Assembly (NCBI GenBank): GCA_947652615.1
Contig: CANTDX010000042.1
Coordinates: forward strand, 1-34,459
Reading direction: 5' to 3'
From: an uncultured Dorea sp.
GTDB lineage: Bacteria; Bacillota; Clostridia; Lachnospirales; Lachnospiraceae
Length of the DNA stretch: 34,459 nucleotides
A model generated the notes under the pieces. That model worked only from the letters and a program-made list of their open reading frames with translations, was not told the DNA's origin and did not search any database. Below, piece after piece: positions 7,726 through 16,418 of the stretch. Position 1 is the stretch's first letter, and every line of letters begins with the position of its first letter. Position numbers and translations under genes: made by a program.

Positions 7726-7757
7726 CACTAAATTCCCCCTTTTTCTATAGATAGATT

Positions 7758-7772
7758 GAATAGAAGCTATTC
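7758..7772 (-). other. Inverted repeat at the 5' end of the symporter mRNA
   Basis: GAATAG-n3-CTATTC, a perfect 6-bp inverted repeat, begins about 3 nt after the predicted transcription start. It could be a 5' stabilising stem or a small operator; the sequence does not decide which. Confidence 0.4.
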
Positions 7773-7781
7773 ATCTTCTCT

Positions 7782-7810
7782 ATCATACCATTAAAAAATG
7801 TTTTATTCAA
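7782..7810 (-). promoter_or_regulatory. Promoter of the symporter gene
   Basis: TTGAAT (7805-7810), 17-nt spacer ending in TGG, TATGAT (7782-7787) on the minus strand: a good -35, an extended -10 (TG-n) and a good -10, about 60 nt before the start codon. Confidence 0.7.
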
Positions 7811-7879
7811 TATGCTGTGGTTCTTTTCATGTTTTTTGTCTATATTGTATATATTTTGTGGAATCTTGTCCAAGATGAA

Positions 7880-7917
7880 TAAAAAACCAGGCGAAATCTC
7901 TTGATTTTTCGCCTGGT
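7880..7917 (-). terminator. Intrinsic terminator of the purF-purB unit
   Basis: Minus-strand RNA ACCAGGCGAAA / UUUCGCCUGGU, an 11-bp perfect stem, directly followed by a U6 run. It is about 70 nt past the purB stop codon; the 70 nt between is AT-rich with no ORF or element I can support. Confidence 0.92.
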
Positions 7918-7987
7918 CTCCTGATAACTTTTTCTTATTATTTTTTTAATTGGGCAATTTGCCAAATTTGTAACAAATTCTAACATT

Positions 7988-9421
7988 TTAAACATGAATC
8001 TGCGCCTTCATCCCAAGTACTTCCTGATTCTTTTCAAGCAGCGGACGTATCACCTTCTTAAGATACGCCTCCACCTGAACAGGAGCACGGCCTACATATT
8101 TGGCCGGATCCATAGTCTCCTTCAACTCATCAAGAGTAAGATTAAACGCTGCATCCTCTGCGATCAGTTCCAGCAGATTATTGTCAAGACCTTTCTCCTT
8201 CACGTTCCTGCCTGCTTCCATGGACAATTCCCGGATCCTCTCATGGAGTTCCTGCCGGTCCCCGCCTGCTTTCACGGCATCCATCATGATATTCTCCGTC
8301 GCCATAAACGGCAGCTCAGACATCAGCCTTTTCTCGATCACCTTTGGATAGACCACAAGCCCGTCCACCACATTCAGACACAGATCCAGGATCCCGTCAA
8401 TGGCTAGAAATCCTTCCGGCACGCTCAGCCGCTTGTTGGCGGAATCATCCAGCGTCCGCTCAAACCACTGAGTCGCGGACGTGACCGCCGGATTCAGCGC
8501 ATCGATCATTACATATCTGGACAACGACGCGATCCTCTCGCTTCTCATCGGATTCCTCTTATAAGCCATGGCCGAAGAACCGATCTGCGTCTTCTCAAAC
8601 GGCTCCTCTACCTCTTTCAAATGCTGGAGCAGACGGATATCATTAGAGAACTTGTGGGCGCTGGCAGCAATCCCCGCCAATACGTTCAGCACCCTGGTAT
8701 CCACCTTCCTGGAATAAGTCTGTCCAGACACCGGATAACAGGTCTCGAATCCCATCTTCTTCGCGATCATCGGATCAATCTGATCGATCTTCTCCTGGTC
8801 GCCCTCAAACAATTCAAGAAAGCTTGCCTGAGTGCCGGTAGTGCCTTTGGAACCTAAGAGCTTCAAGGTACTCTTCACATATTCCAGGTCTTCAAGGTCC
8901 ATGGCGAATTCCTGCATCCAAAGTGTCGCCCGCTTCCCTACGGTCGTAGGCTGTGCAGGCTGAAAATGGGTGAATGCCAGAGTCGGCAGTCCCTTGTACT
9001 CATCAGCAAACCCTGCAAGCTCGGCGAGCACATTCACAAGCTTCTTCCTGACGATCTCAAGCGCCTCGGACATCACGATCATATCCGTATTATCTCCAAC
9101 ATAACAGGAGGTCGCGCCAAGGTGGATGATCCCCTTGGCCTTGGGGCACTGCTGCCCGTAGGCATACACATGTGACATCACATCGTGGCGGACAACACGC
9201 TCCCTCTCCCTGGCCACCTCGTAATTGATATCCTCCGCGTGTGCTTTCAGCTCTTCGATCTGCTCGTCCGTAATCGGAAGCCCTAACTCCTTCTCCGTCT
9301 CCGCAAGCGCGATCCACAACCTTCTCCAGGTCTTGAATTTCTTATCCGGCGAAAAAATATACTGCATCTCCTTGCTGGCATAACGCTCAGAAAGAGGACT
9401 TTGGTATTTATCGTAGCTCAT
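7988..9421 (-). CDS. purB: Adenylosuccinate lyase PurB
   Basis: Adenylosuccinate lyase, cleaving SAICAR to AICAR plus fumarate and adenylosuccinate to AMP plus fumarate in purine synthesis; cytosolic homotetramer in the family. The fumarase/aspartase-superfamily signature is present as GSSAMAYKRNPMRSE, with the other active-site blocks TSCYVGDNTD and THFQPAQPTTVGKR. It is 477 residues, normal for this long clostridial type. The start is ATG 9421, with AAGGAG 9 nt upstream; the frame stays open a further 61 codons upstream, but that stretch overlaps the end of purF and looks nothing like a lyase N-terminus. It follows purF by 43 bp and is followed by a strong terminator. Confidence 0.97.
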   Translation of the reverse strand: MSYDKYQSPLSERYASKEMQYIFSPDKKFKTWRRLWIALAETEKELGLPITDEQIEELKAHAEDINYEVARERERVVRHDVMSHVYAYGQQCPKAKGIIHLGATSCYVGDNTDMIVMSEALEIVRKKLVNVLAELAGFADEYKGLPTLAFTHFQPAQPTTVGKRATLWMQEFAMDLEDLEYVKSTLKLLGSKGTTGTQASFLELFEGDQEKIDQIDPMIAKKMGFETCYPVSGQTYSRKVDTRVLNVLAGIAASAHKFSNDIRLLQHLKEVEEPFEKTQIGSSAMAYKRNPMRSERIASLSRYVMIDALNPAVTSATQWFERTLDDSANKRLSVPEGFLAIDGILDLCLNVVDGLVVYPKVIEKRLMSELPFMATENIMMDAVKAGGDRQELHERIRELSMEAGRNVKEKGLDNNLLELIAEDAAFNLTLDELKETMDPAKYVGRAPVQVEAYLKKVIRPLLEKNQEVLGMKAQIHV

Positions 9422-9464
9422 GTTTCTATTCTCCTTTTCTATTAATATTACCTCGCCAAGTGCT

Positions 9465-10892
9465 CTACTCAAATGCCTGGGATACATCCTTTCCCGGAAC
9501 TTCCATGGGGTACCGCCCAGTAAAGCATGCATCGCAGTAGGCGAGCCCGTCCACCATGCTCCTAAGCTTCCCGATCTCCATATATCCCAGGGAATCTGCC
9601 CCAATCAGCTCCCGGATCTGCTCTGTGGTGTGGGAATGTGCGATCAGCTGCTCATTGGAAGGCACATCCGTTCCGAAATAACATGGATATAAGAACGGCG
9701 GTGAGCTGATCCTTACATGAACCTCCGTGGCTCCTGCCTTCTTCAGCATCTTGATGATATTGGCACAGGTCGTTCCCCGCACGATAGAATCGTCCACCAT
9801 GACGATCCTCTTGCCCCTCACCACTTCCTCGATCACATTGAGCTTGATCTTGACACTGCTCTCCCGCTGGCTCTGCTTAGGCTTGATGAAGGTCCGGCCT
9901 ACATAGCTGTTCTTGTGGAACGCCATCCCGTAAGGGATCCCCGACTGCTCGGAATATCCCTTTGCCGCAACCAGCCCCGAATCCGGCACGCCGACCACCA
10001 GGTCCGCCTCCACCGGATAAGACTCTGCCAGGGCCTTTCCCGCAGTGATCCTCGCATGATAGACGTTGACCCCGTCCAGGGTGCTGTCCGTTCTCGCGAA
10101 ATAAATATACTCAAATATACACCTTGCCTGACGCACCGGATCGACCGCCATAGACAGATCCGATTCCATGCCGTCTCTGGTGAAGCTTACGACCTCGCCG
10201 GGAAGGACGTCTCTGACAAACTCTCCGTCTACCGCCGCAACGGCGCAGCTCTCCGACGCCAGGAAATATGTATTCTCGCGTCTCCCGATGCACAGCGGTT
10301 TCAGTCCGTGGGGATCTCTCACCCCGATCATCTTCCTTGGCGAACCGATCACCAGCGCGTAGCCGCCCTTGATCTTCTTCATGGCACGCTTGACCGCATC
10401 TTCCACCTTCTTCACGTTCAGGCGTTCTCTCGCAATGTGATAAGCGATCACCTCCGAATCAATGGTCGTCTGAAAGATCGCACCGGTGTACTCCAGTTCA
10501 TGCCGAAGCTCCACCGCATTGGTGATATTCCCATTGTGGGCGATCGCAAGGGTTCCCTTGACATAATTCAGGACCAGCGGCATGGCATTCTCCGCCCTGG
10601 TGCCTCCCGCCGTCGAATACCGTACATGTCCGACTCCCAGATTCCCTCTCAGTTCATTAAGATTCTCTTCATCAAATACTTCATTGACCAGTCCCAGGCC
10701 TTTTCTGGAATGCACCTTTCTCTCACCGAAGGTATCCGTCACCGCGATCCCGCAGCTCTCCTGTCCCCGGTGCTGTAACGCAAAAAGCCCATAGTATACG
10801 GATGGGGCAACATCGCCTCCGTCCATATCATAGGCTCCAAAAACACCGCATTCCTCTCCTACACCTGTCATACGTCTCTCTAAATTGCTCAT
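9465..10892 (-). CDS. purF: Amidophosphoribosyltransferase PurF
   Basis: First committed step of purine synthesis, PRPP plus glutamine to phosphoribosylamine. The enzyme has an N-terminal class II glutamine amidotransferase with a short propeptide before the nucleophile Cys15 (EECGVFGAYD), and a C-terminal phosphoribosyltransferase with the PRPP loop IVMVDDSIVRGTT. It is 475 residues. Cysteines at ARCIFEY, YPCYFGTD and YCDACFTG correspond to the four ligands of the [4Fe-4S] cluster in the Bacillus subtilis type, so an oxygen-sensitive cluster is expected. ATG 10892 has AAAGGAG 9 nt upstream. It starts only 39 bp after the TPR-like gene, with no visible promoter or purine riboswitch in the gap, so it may be cotranscribed with the upstream cassette. 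Confidence 0.97.
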   Translation of the reverse strand: MSNLERRMTGVGEECGVFGAYDMDGGDVAPSVYYGLFALQHRGQESCGIAVTDTFGERKVHSRKGLGLVNEVFDEENLNELRGNLGVGHVRYSTAGGTRAENAMPLVLNYVKGTLAIAHNGNITNAVELRHELEYTGAIFQTTIDSEVIAYHIARERLNVKKVEDAVKRAMKKIKGGYALVIGSPRKMIGVRDPHGLKPLCIGRRENTYFLASESCAVAAVDGEFVRDVLPGEVVSFTRDGMESDLSMAVDPVRQARCIFEYIYFARTDSTLDGVNVYHARITAGKALAESYPVEADLVVGVPDSGLVAAKGYSEQSGIPYGMAFHKNSYVGRTFIKPKQSQRESSVKIKLNVIEEVVRGKRIVMVDDSIVRGTTCANIIKMLKKAGATEVHVRISSPPFLYPCYFGTDVPSNEQLIAHSHTTEQIRELIGADSLGYMEIGKLRSMVDGLAYCDACFTGRYPMEVPGKDVSQAFE

Positions 10893-10931
10893 GAATGCTG
10901 ACTCCTTTACCCCGTAATGTTAGCATACGGC

Positions 10932-11702
10932 TTAACTCTTGTCAATCCTGCGGTATTCCTTTTTCCATTGTTCAAACTGTTCGTCCGGTATATTCATATC
11001 AATTCCCCGCTGGATCTCACGAATCTCCTCCTTCATTGCCGAGTCCATACTGAGAAATACCGAATTCCCCGACAGCATCTTCACATACTGATCCTGGGGC
11101 AGCGCCTTATAACAGCAATACAGATAGGTCCGAAGGAGCTCCATATCCCCGCAGATCCGGTACGCTTCCAGATATACCTTCGCCGCCTCTTCATACAGGA
11201 ATCTGCTTCCATAGGCGGCTCCAAGGCTCGCATAGACCCTTCCGTAGAAGATCTTGCTGATGGAATTATCCCATTCCCGGTTGATGATGGACTGGTAAAC
11301 CAGGATCGCCGTCTCATACTCGCCGCTTTTCTGCAGGCTGTCCGCCTTATACTTCATCCGCTCCACGTCTTTTAAGTTCTGCAGATGCTCCAGAATCCCC
11401 TGGATCTTATTGATGTCCCCGGTGGCATAGATGGTAGACTCCCGAAGGATCGTCAGCACAAACTGCTCCATCGTACAATTCTGTCTCAGTTCCTCCCTGA
11501 GCCGCTCCGCAAGCTTCGGCAGTTCCAATTCCCTGTCGATCCAGTTGCAGAGCTGTCTGTTCACCATCGTGTAGTCGATCAGATAGAGATTATTGCAGAT
11601 ATAATAGCACAGCTCCTCGATCGTATAGATCCGCATATGAATCCTGGCTATCTCATAGGGCTGTCTTGCCCGCTTGTTATGACATAGAATTAAACTGCCC
11701 AT
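10932..11702 (-). CDS. TPR-like protein, third gene of the actin-like/repeat-protein cassette
   Basis: A 256-residue cytosolic protein of unknown function. The N-terminal third is helical (IYTIEELCYYICNNLYLIDYT); from about residue 115 come helical pairs typical of tetratricopeptide repeats: MKYKADSLQKSGEYETAILVYQSII, then IFYGRVYASLGAAYGSRFLYEEAAKVYLEAYRI. No signal peptide, membrane segment or catalytic motif. ATG 11702 has AGGAGG 5 nt upstream and overlaps the end of the preceding actin-like gene by 26 nt, so translational coupling is likely. It resembles the helical-repeat parts of the first protein of the cassette, suggesting an adaptor role in a complex; that is inference. Confidence 0.75.
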   Translation of the reverse strand: MGSLILCHNKRARQPYEIARIHMRIYTIEELCYYICNNLYLIDYTMVNRQLCNWIDRELELPKLAERLREELRQNCTMEQFVLTILRESTIYATGDINKIQGILEHLQNLKDVERMKYKADSLQKSGEYETAILVYQSIINREWDNSISKIFYGRVYASLGAAYGSRFLYEEAAKVYLEAYRICGDMELLRTYLYCCYKALPQDQYVKMLSGNSVFLSMDSAMKEEIREIQRGIDMNIPDEQFEQWKKEYRRIDKS

Positions 11703-12978
11703 TGATTCCTCCTAAATGTATGGTCTTCTCCACCTGAAATCCCGTGGACGGGAAGAATTCTCCGAATCCCACATCCTTGAACGACAGTATGCAGGTCCTC
11801 TCATCCATGAACAGCACCTCGATCTGGATTCTGAGAGAATAATCCCGCCGGTCCGGAAGTCCTTCCAGGGAAACCGTCTCCACCTGAAGCTCTTCTCCCG
11901 CAAGCGTCTCCACATGAATCTCAATATCCGAAGTATCCTCAAGGATCACCTCCCACTGACCGTCCGCTTCATACCAGTGCGTTCCCCACGACACGATGGG
12001 ATACCAGCCTTCCTGGCCGTTCACCCGCATCCTGAGGCAGATCCGCTCCGTCATCTTTGTCTCATCCAGATAGATGGGGCTGTCATGATAGTCCAGGCAC
12101 CGCCGCATAGACGTATAGCAGGCGCCCCTGCTGTAGAGGTTATTGCCGATAAATGCCCTTCTCCCGTTACACAGCACCTTCAGAGAATCCGGATACCAGT
12201 TCTTCTCAAACCCTTCTCCCGTCAGATATACAGAAGATACCACCTTCTTCTCAAATACACTCTGGATAAATGTCTTAAACCGGTGGTCCGCAGCCTTCAC
12301 CTTGCTCTTGATCTTGTCCGCGTCCTTGTTGAGAAGCGAATAGATCGCAGCCAGCTCATTCATCCGGGCATTCGCAACCTCCTCGACCGTCACGAACGAC
12401 TCCCGCTCCTTCACACCGATGGCGTTCAGCCTCCTGAGCATATATGCCCGTATCTCCTGGGCATCACAGTAGAACAGGGCCGACTCGTACTGCCACAGCT
12501 CTTTGGGCTGATAGAACATGTACTGGCAGAAGCTCTCCTTATAATCCTGGACGCACACACACTCTTTGGGCACTCCAAGACGCTGCCCGATTCCCTTGAG
12601 CATCTTGGACATATCAATATTGGTAAACGGCACAGAGAACGTGATAAAGGCAATGTCTTCAAACTCCTCAAGAGTCATCTTGATGAACTTGGCAAGCAGC
12701 CAGACCGCATCGCGCTTCTTAGAGCCGAACTTCACCTTCTCCTGACGCACCGCCCGCTCGAACAGATTATTCACCGTGATCCCTTCCTGCAGCGCGGCCA
12801 TCTTCTTCGCCTCCACGCCGTAGACCCACCGTTCATTGCAATAGCCAAGCATCAGAGGAATCTGATAATTGTCCGCCGCAGTCTCCAATGTCTCGGGTTC
12901 TTCCTTTGTCTCGTCGTAAAAACTGATCTGACAGTTCTTCTCATTCAAGTCATATCCCAGAATCCTGCCCTTCTTCAT
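11677..12978 (-). CDS. Actin/Hsp70-fold protein, DUF5716-like, unknown function
   Basis: A 433-residue protein I associate with Pfam DUF5716 from memory. The N-terminal two thirds look like an actin/Hsp70-type ATPase fold: a first phosphate-loop-like strand pair GRILGYDLNEKNCQISFYD near the start, and an adenosine-loop-like block SSVYLTGEGFEKNWY followed by NGRRAFIGNNLYSRGACY (about 260-310). The second phosphate motif, expected as DxGGGT, is instead ESALFYCDAQEIRAY, so ATP hydrolysis may be lost or altered. The last 110 residues are beta-rich. No membrane segment. I start it at the third codon of the frame, ATG 12978, 8 nt from GAGGAGGGG; the ATG two codons earlier abuts the SD. It lies between the giant protein gene (68 bp) and the TPR-like gene (26-nt overlap). 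Confidence 0.78.
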   Translation of the reverse strand: MKKGRILGYDLNEKNCQISFYDETKEEPETLETAADNYQIPLMLGYCNERWVYGVEAKKMAALQEGITVNNLFERAVRQEKVKFGSKKRDAVWLLAKFIKMTLEEFEDIAFITFSVPFTNIDMSKMLKGIGQRLGVPKECVCVQDYKESFCQYMFYQPKELWQYESALFYCDAQEIRAYMLRRLNAIGVKERESFVTVEEVANARMNELAAIYSLLNKDADKIKSKVKAADHRFKTFIQSVFEKKVVSSVYLTGEGFEKNWYPDSLKVLCNGRRAFIGNNLYSRGACYTSMRRCLDYHDSPIYLDETKMTERICLRMRVNGQEGWYPIVSWGTHWYEADGQWEVILEDTSDIEIHVETLAGEELQVETVSLEGLPDRRDYSLRIQIEVLFMDERTCILSFKDVGFGEFFPSTGFQVEKTIHLGGINGQFNSMS

Positions 12979-13016
12979 TATCATCCCCTCCTCTCGTCTG
13001 ATATGTCACCCTAATA

Positions 13017-13044
13017 GTAACAGTTCAGATACCTTCACTGTTAC
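13017..13044 (-). other. Intergenic hairpin inside the cassette
   Basis: GTAACAGT (13037-13044 as read on the minus strand) and ACTGTTAC (13017-13024), a perfect 8-bp inverted repeat with a 12-nt loop, right after the stop codon of the 1100-residue protein. No U-run follows, so it is not a standard terminator. It may mark an mRNA processing or stability site that sets different levels for the first and later genes. Confidence 0.55.
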
Positions 13045-13046
13045 CT

Positions 13047-16000
13047 CTAATATACCTTGAACAGCCGCTTGGCCATGATCTCCTCTTCCTTATACGCCAT
13101 CATCGCCTGACGTCTTGTCACCGGCGCCATATCCGTCATACTGTTGAGTCTTCCGAACTTGCCCGAATCCGCGATCTCCCTCTCATTCTTCAAGATCTCT
13201 TTCTCCGTGATGATATCCTCTTTCCCTCTGGTCTCTATAAAATAATAATTGATCGATTCATCACTGTACAGCACGAACTGCCTTACATACAGGTTCTCAT
13301 AGACCGGCATCATAACCTCGCTCTGGTATCCCAACTCATCCCGCGTCCCGTGCTTAATCTTATAGTATAGCGTGACCCGGCTGCCCGGCTTCGCCTGATA
13401 GGAAACCATCAGCTTGTCATACAACTGCAGCTCCCTGAGCCATTCTTCCTTGTATTTCAGATAGTAGGGGAAGACAATCTGCTTCTCGCACATCTCCCGA
13501 AGCACCTGATGGAGCACCACCTCAAGAGCCGCCGTATAATCATGGGAAGAGAAATATTTCAGAAGGGCGATCTTACAGATATCCGGCAATTCCTCCTTCT
13601 CGTCGCATTCATTTGCAATAATATCGAATACGCTTGACTCCAGTTCCCTGCCGTACACCACATATTCCCTGGAGGTGTAGGCAAGATATGCCTGTTTCAG
13701 ACGGAAATAGACATTATCCGACAGATAATAATCCTCGAAGATCGGCTCTTCCTTAAACAGATTCTCAGAGAAGAGCATCTGCGTGATAATACGTTCGCCG
13801 ATCTTGTACGACGGAATCCCATACTCCTTAAGTACCTTCCACAGTTCCTTCATATTATCCGTAGGACCGCAATAATAATTGGCAAGATACATCAGGGTTA
13901 CCTTGTCATACTGCTGCCGCTTGAACATCTCGAAGCTCAGATAACTGAGAAAATCATCCTCCTCATAATTATCGTCACGGATCTTCCTGCTGCAGATACG
14001 GAATACTTCTTTCTCGTCGAACGCACCGATCCCCTTCTCCATAAGGCCTTCTAAGGTCGGCGCTTCTTTTTCATTCTCCTGCTCCCACACGCCGGTCGTC
14101 GCCGCATACTTGCGGCACATCTCGATAAAACGCGGCTCATAGAATAGTCGTTTCGTCTCATACACGATGGAATCAGTATAGTGGCGGCCCTCCACAGACT
14201 CCCATACAACCCTGGACTCCTTATCATAGAGATGGATCACCGTCTCTTCTTCCCCGTTATAGGGAATCCTCTGACGGATCTCGCCGTCTTTCTCGATCAC
14301 CAGCACGCATTTCATATTCGGAACCTTAGTCGAGATCGTATAGGAATAACAGATGTCACGCATGGCCTCCATACGCTCCGCCGTCATCTCCTCCGGCTGG
14401 CAGAACCTCTTATAGAGAATCCGCAGGGATTCCGTAATATGCCGTTTCAGAAGCTGATCCCAGGTAAATACTACCATCTGTTCCCTGTAGCCCAGGTACA
14501 GATCCCCCGCCTGTTCCTCATAGGTTACCAGATTCGCATATAAGAATGCCGCTTTCTTATAATCCAGTGAATTACCGTGCATGAAATACAAAAGAATCAC
14601 CTTGGGAAGCGGACCCTTGGCGCTGTCCTCATCCACCGTCATCATATAATATTCGTAGAGCTGCGCGATCCGGAGCTCCGAATCCACAGCCTTCTTGTAC
14701 CATGTAAAATACCGCTTCTGCGTCTTGTTCCCCCGAATCAGCAGCGTACAGATCGTATTCAGGATCATCGTCTCATCATACATCTTATAGATCCGTTCTA
14801 GGATCCTGAACATCATATCACTGTAGCGCTTCTGCTGGCTGGCAAAATTCGCCACATACAGCGCCAGTTCCTTGGTCATCAGCCGGTACTTGGACGCAAA
14901 ATTAAGCACCTGCATCTCAAATGCGCCTAATTTCTTCAGAAGCGACGGCCTGTCCTGATAACACAGATAGGCCTCCAGATAGAATAAAACGCCGTGCATC
15001 TCATACTGATACTGCTGCTCCAAAAGCTCGATCCGCTTATAGGAAGTCTTATATCTGGGATCCAGATCCAACAGCATACTGAGCAGAAGCCAGGAATCCT
15101 GGTGACGCATGTAAGTCTTGCCCACCTCATCCAGAACACGCTCCGCATGGCTTCCCTTTCCCCTGACCAGCGCCGTAAGATACAGATAGTAACAGTTGGT
15201 CAGCGGATCCTTGCCGATGGCAAACCGGTTATAATTATAATTCTCAAGGATCCATTTGGCTTCCTCTGCTTTATTGCCCACAAGGTAGACATGCGCCTGC
15301 ATCAACTGGTACATCTCGCTCTGCGGCTCCAGCTTCCGAAGCTGTATCATCTTCTCCACCGCACTCTCCACCCAATTGCCAAGCTCGATCCTTCCCGCCG
15401 TATATCCGATGTATTCCTTCAATATCTGGGCGAGCAGAAGCTCCGGTTCATGATGATTCTCATTATACTCCTGATTCTGCAGAACCTCAACCTCATAGGT
15501 CAGCGTCTCATAGGGCGTGATAAAACGCAACGCACCATAATTACGGCCTCCGTGAAGACGGTCCGGCCGCACCACATATTCGATCTCATGGGCGTTGCCC
15601 ACGAAATCATCCGTGCTGATCTCCGGGCGCAGCACGCGGATAAATTCACCCTCCGCCTCTATCCTAATGGGCATATAGCCCCAGGTATTCTTCACGATGG
15701 TAAGCGTCCCCTTCGTAGGTTCCGAGATATCCTCGAACAGCATCCCTTCGCCGGGAAGAGTCAGGAAGATACACTCCTTCTGCTTGATCCCTACCAGAAA
15801 TTCTTCCATAGACTGGTCTCCGAGAGACCATTTTCTCATATTGTCATACAGATAGAAGATACGCTCATTCTCGTATTTCAAGATCTCGTAGAATTCCCTG
15901 GCCCGAAACAACCTTCCGGCCTCTGAGAAATCCTTGATTGCAAGCTTGCGGAAATCATCGGTACTCTGCACCTTGCCATAAGAGGTCATAACGTAAGGCT

Positions 16001-16349
16001 TCTCGATGATGGCAGTTACGGACAGCTCGTATTCCCCTCCGCTGCATACCACCATAAAGCGGCCCTCCTCCACATGACCAGGACGCAGACCCTTGCCGTC
16101 GTATGTGAACTCAACCTTCGAGGGATTCCCGTCAAACCCCGGATTCTTAAAATGAACACGAAAAGAAGACGAGTATATCAATCCTCGTATTCTTCTCCCG
16201 TTGCCCGCTCTGATTGTAAAACTCCCCCGATATACTTCCCCTTCTCCGATAATGAGCACAAGATTCGTCTCATCAAATATGACATCAGGTTGTGATAACT
16301 GAAAATCTCCTTTGGAAAATTTCTGGATTTTATTTTTCAAGTCTGACAC
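13047..16349 (-). CDS. Giant beta-sandwich/helical-repeat protein, DUF5717-like, unknown function
   Basis: A 1100-residue protein I associate with Pfam DUF5717 from memory; function unknown. Rough layout: beta-rich domain 24-120 (VYRGSFTIRAGNGRRIRG), helical stretch 125-185, second beta-sandwich 190-300 (TKGTLTIVKNTWGYMPIRIE), long helical-repeat array about 305-690, a small beta domain 700-780, more helices 790-985 and a beta-rich C-terminal part. The two N-terminal sandwiches resemble each other in layout (strand, GxFxI, strand), like PapD/ASH-type domains. No signal peptide or membrane segment is seen, so it should be cytosolic. The start is GTG 16349, with a weak SD; a TTG three codons on, 6 nt after AGGTG, is an alternative. 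It is first in a three-gene cassette with its own promoter. Confidence 0.8.
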   Translation of the reverse strand: MSDLKNKIQKFSKGDFQLSQPDVIFDETNLVLIIGEGEVYRGSFTIRAGNGRRIRGLIYSSSFRVHFKNPGFDGNPSKVEFTYDGKGLRPGHVEEGRFMVVCSGGEYELSVTAIIEKPYVMTSYGKVQSTDDFRKLAIKDFSEAGRLFRAREFYEILKYENERIFYLYDNMRKWSLGDQSMEEFLVGIKQKECIFLTLPGEGMLFEDISEPTKGTLTIVKNTWGYMPIRIEAEGEFIRVLRPEISTDDFVGNAHEIEYVVRPDRLHGGRNYGALRFITPYETLTYEVEVLQNQEYNENHHEPELLLAQILKEYIGYTAGRIELGNWVESAVEKMIQLRKLEPQSEMYQLMQAHVYLVGNKAEEAKWILENYNYNRFAIGKDPLTNCYYLYLTALVRGKGSHAERVLDEVGKTYMRHQDSWLLLSMLLDLDPRYKTSYKRIELLEQQYQYEMHGVLFYLEAYLCYQDRPSLLKKLGAFEMQVLNFASKYRLMTKELALYVANFASQQKRYSDMMFRILERIYKMYDETMILNTICTLLIRGNKTQKRYFTWYKKAVDSELRIAQLYEYYMMTVDEDSAKGPLPKVILLYFMHGNSLDYKKAAFLYANLVTYEEQAGDLYLGYREQMVVFTWDQLLKRHITESLRILYKRFCQPEEMTAERMEAMRDICYSYTISTKVPNMKCVLVIEKDGEIRQRIPYNGEEETVIHLYDKESRVVWESVEGRHYTDSIVYETKRLFYEPRFIEMCRKYAATTGVWEQENEKEAPTLEGLMEKGIGAFDEKEVFRICSRKIRDDNYEEDDFLSYLSFEMFKRQQYDKVTLMYLANYYCGPTDNMKELWKVLKEYGIPSYKIGERIITQMLFSENLFKEEPIFEDYYLSDNVYFRLKQAYLAYTSREYVVYGRELESSVFDIIANECDEKEELPDICKIALLKYFSSHDYTAALEVVLHQVLREMCEKQIVFPYYLKYKEEWLRELQLYDKLMVSYQAKPGSRVTLYYKIKHGTRDELGYQSEVMMPVYENLYVRQFVLYSDESINYYFIETRGKEDIITEKEILKNEREIADSGKFGRLNSMTDMAPVTRRQAMMAYKEEEIMAKRLFKVY

Positions 16350-16378
16350 CTGCTTCTTTCGTTACTTTTCCTTATAGA

Positions 16379-16408
16379 ATTATAGCATTGTTTGATCGTG
16401 AATGGCAA
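16379..16408 (-). promoter_or_regulatory. Promoter of the actin-like/repeat-protein cassette
   Basis: TTGCCA (16403-16408), 18-nt spacer ending TGC, TATAAT (16379-16384) on the minus strand: a consensus -10 extended by TG-n and a fair -35. The start codon follows about 30 nt later. The -35 lies immediately past the stop codon of the cupin gene, with no terminator in between, so readthrough from upstream is also possible. Confidence 0.7.
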
Positions 16409-16418
16409 TGCCTATTTC

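Noticed and set aside
9422..9604. 61-codon N-terminal extension of purB
   Set aside because: It overlaps the end of purF, is rich in W, G and R, and a good SD lies before ATG 9421.
9717..10778. A 353-codon plus-strand frame opposite purF
   Set aside because: The minus strand encodes an intact PurF with all active-site residues; the plus-strand frame has no family resemblance.
10893..10916. Purine riboswitch or operator before purF
   Set aside because: The gap is only 39 bp, too short for an aptamer, and no known purine-regulator box is visible.
11716..13014. A 432-codon plus-strand frame opposite the actin-fold gene
   Set aside because: Its composition (rich in H, R, L, P) is that of a reverse-frame shadow, and the minus-strand gene has an SD and coupled neighbours.
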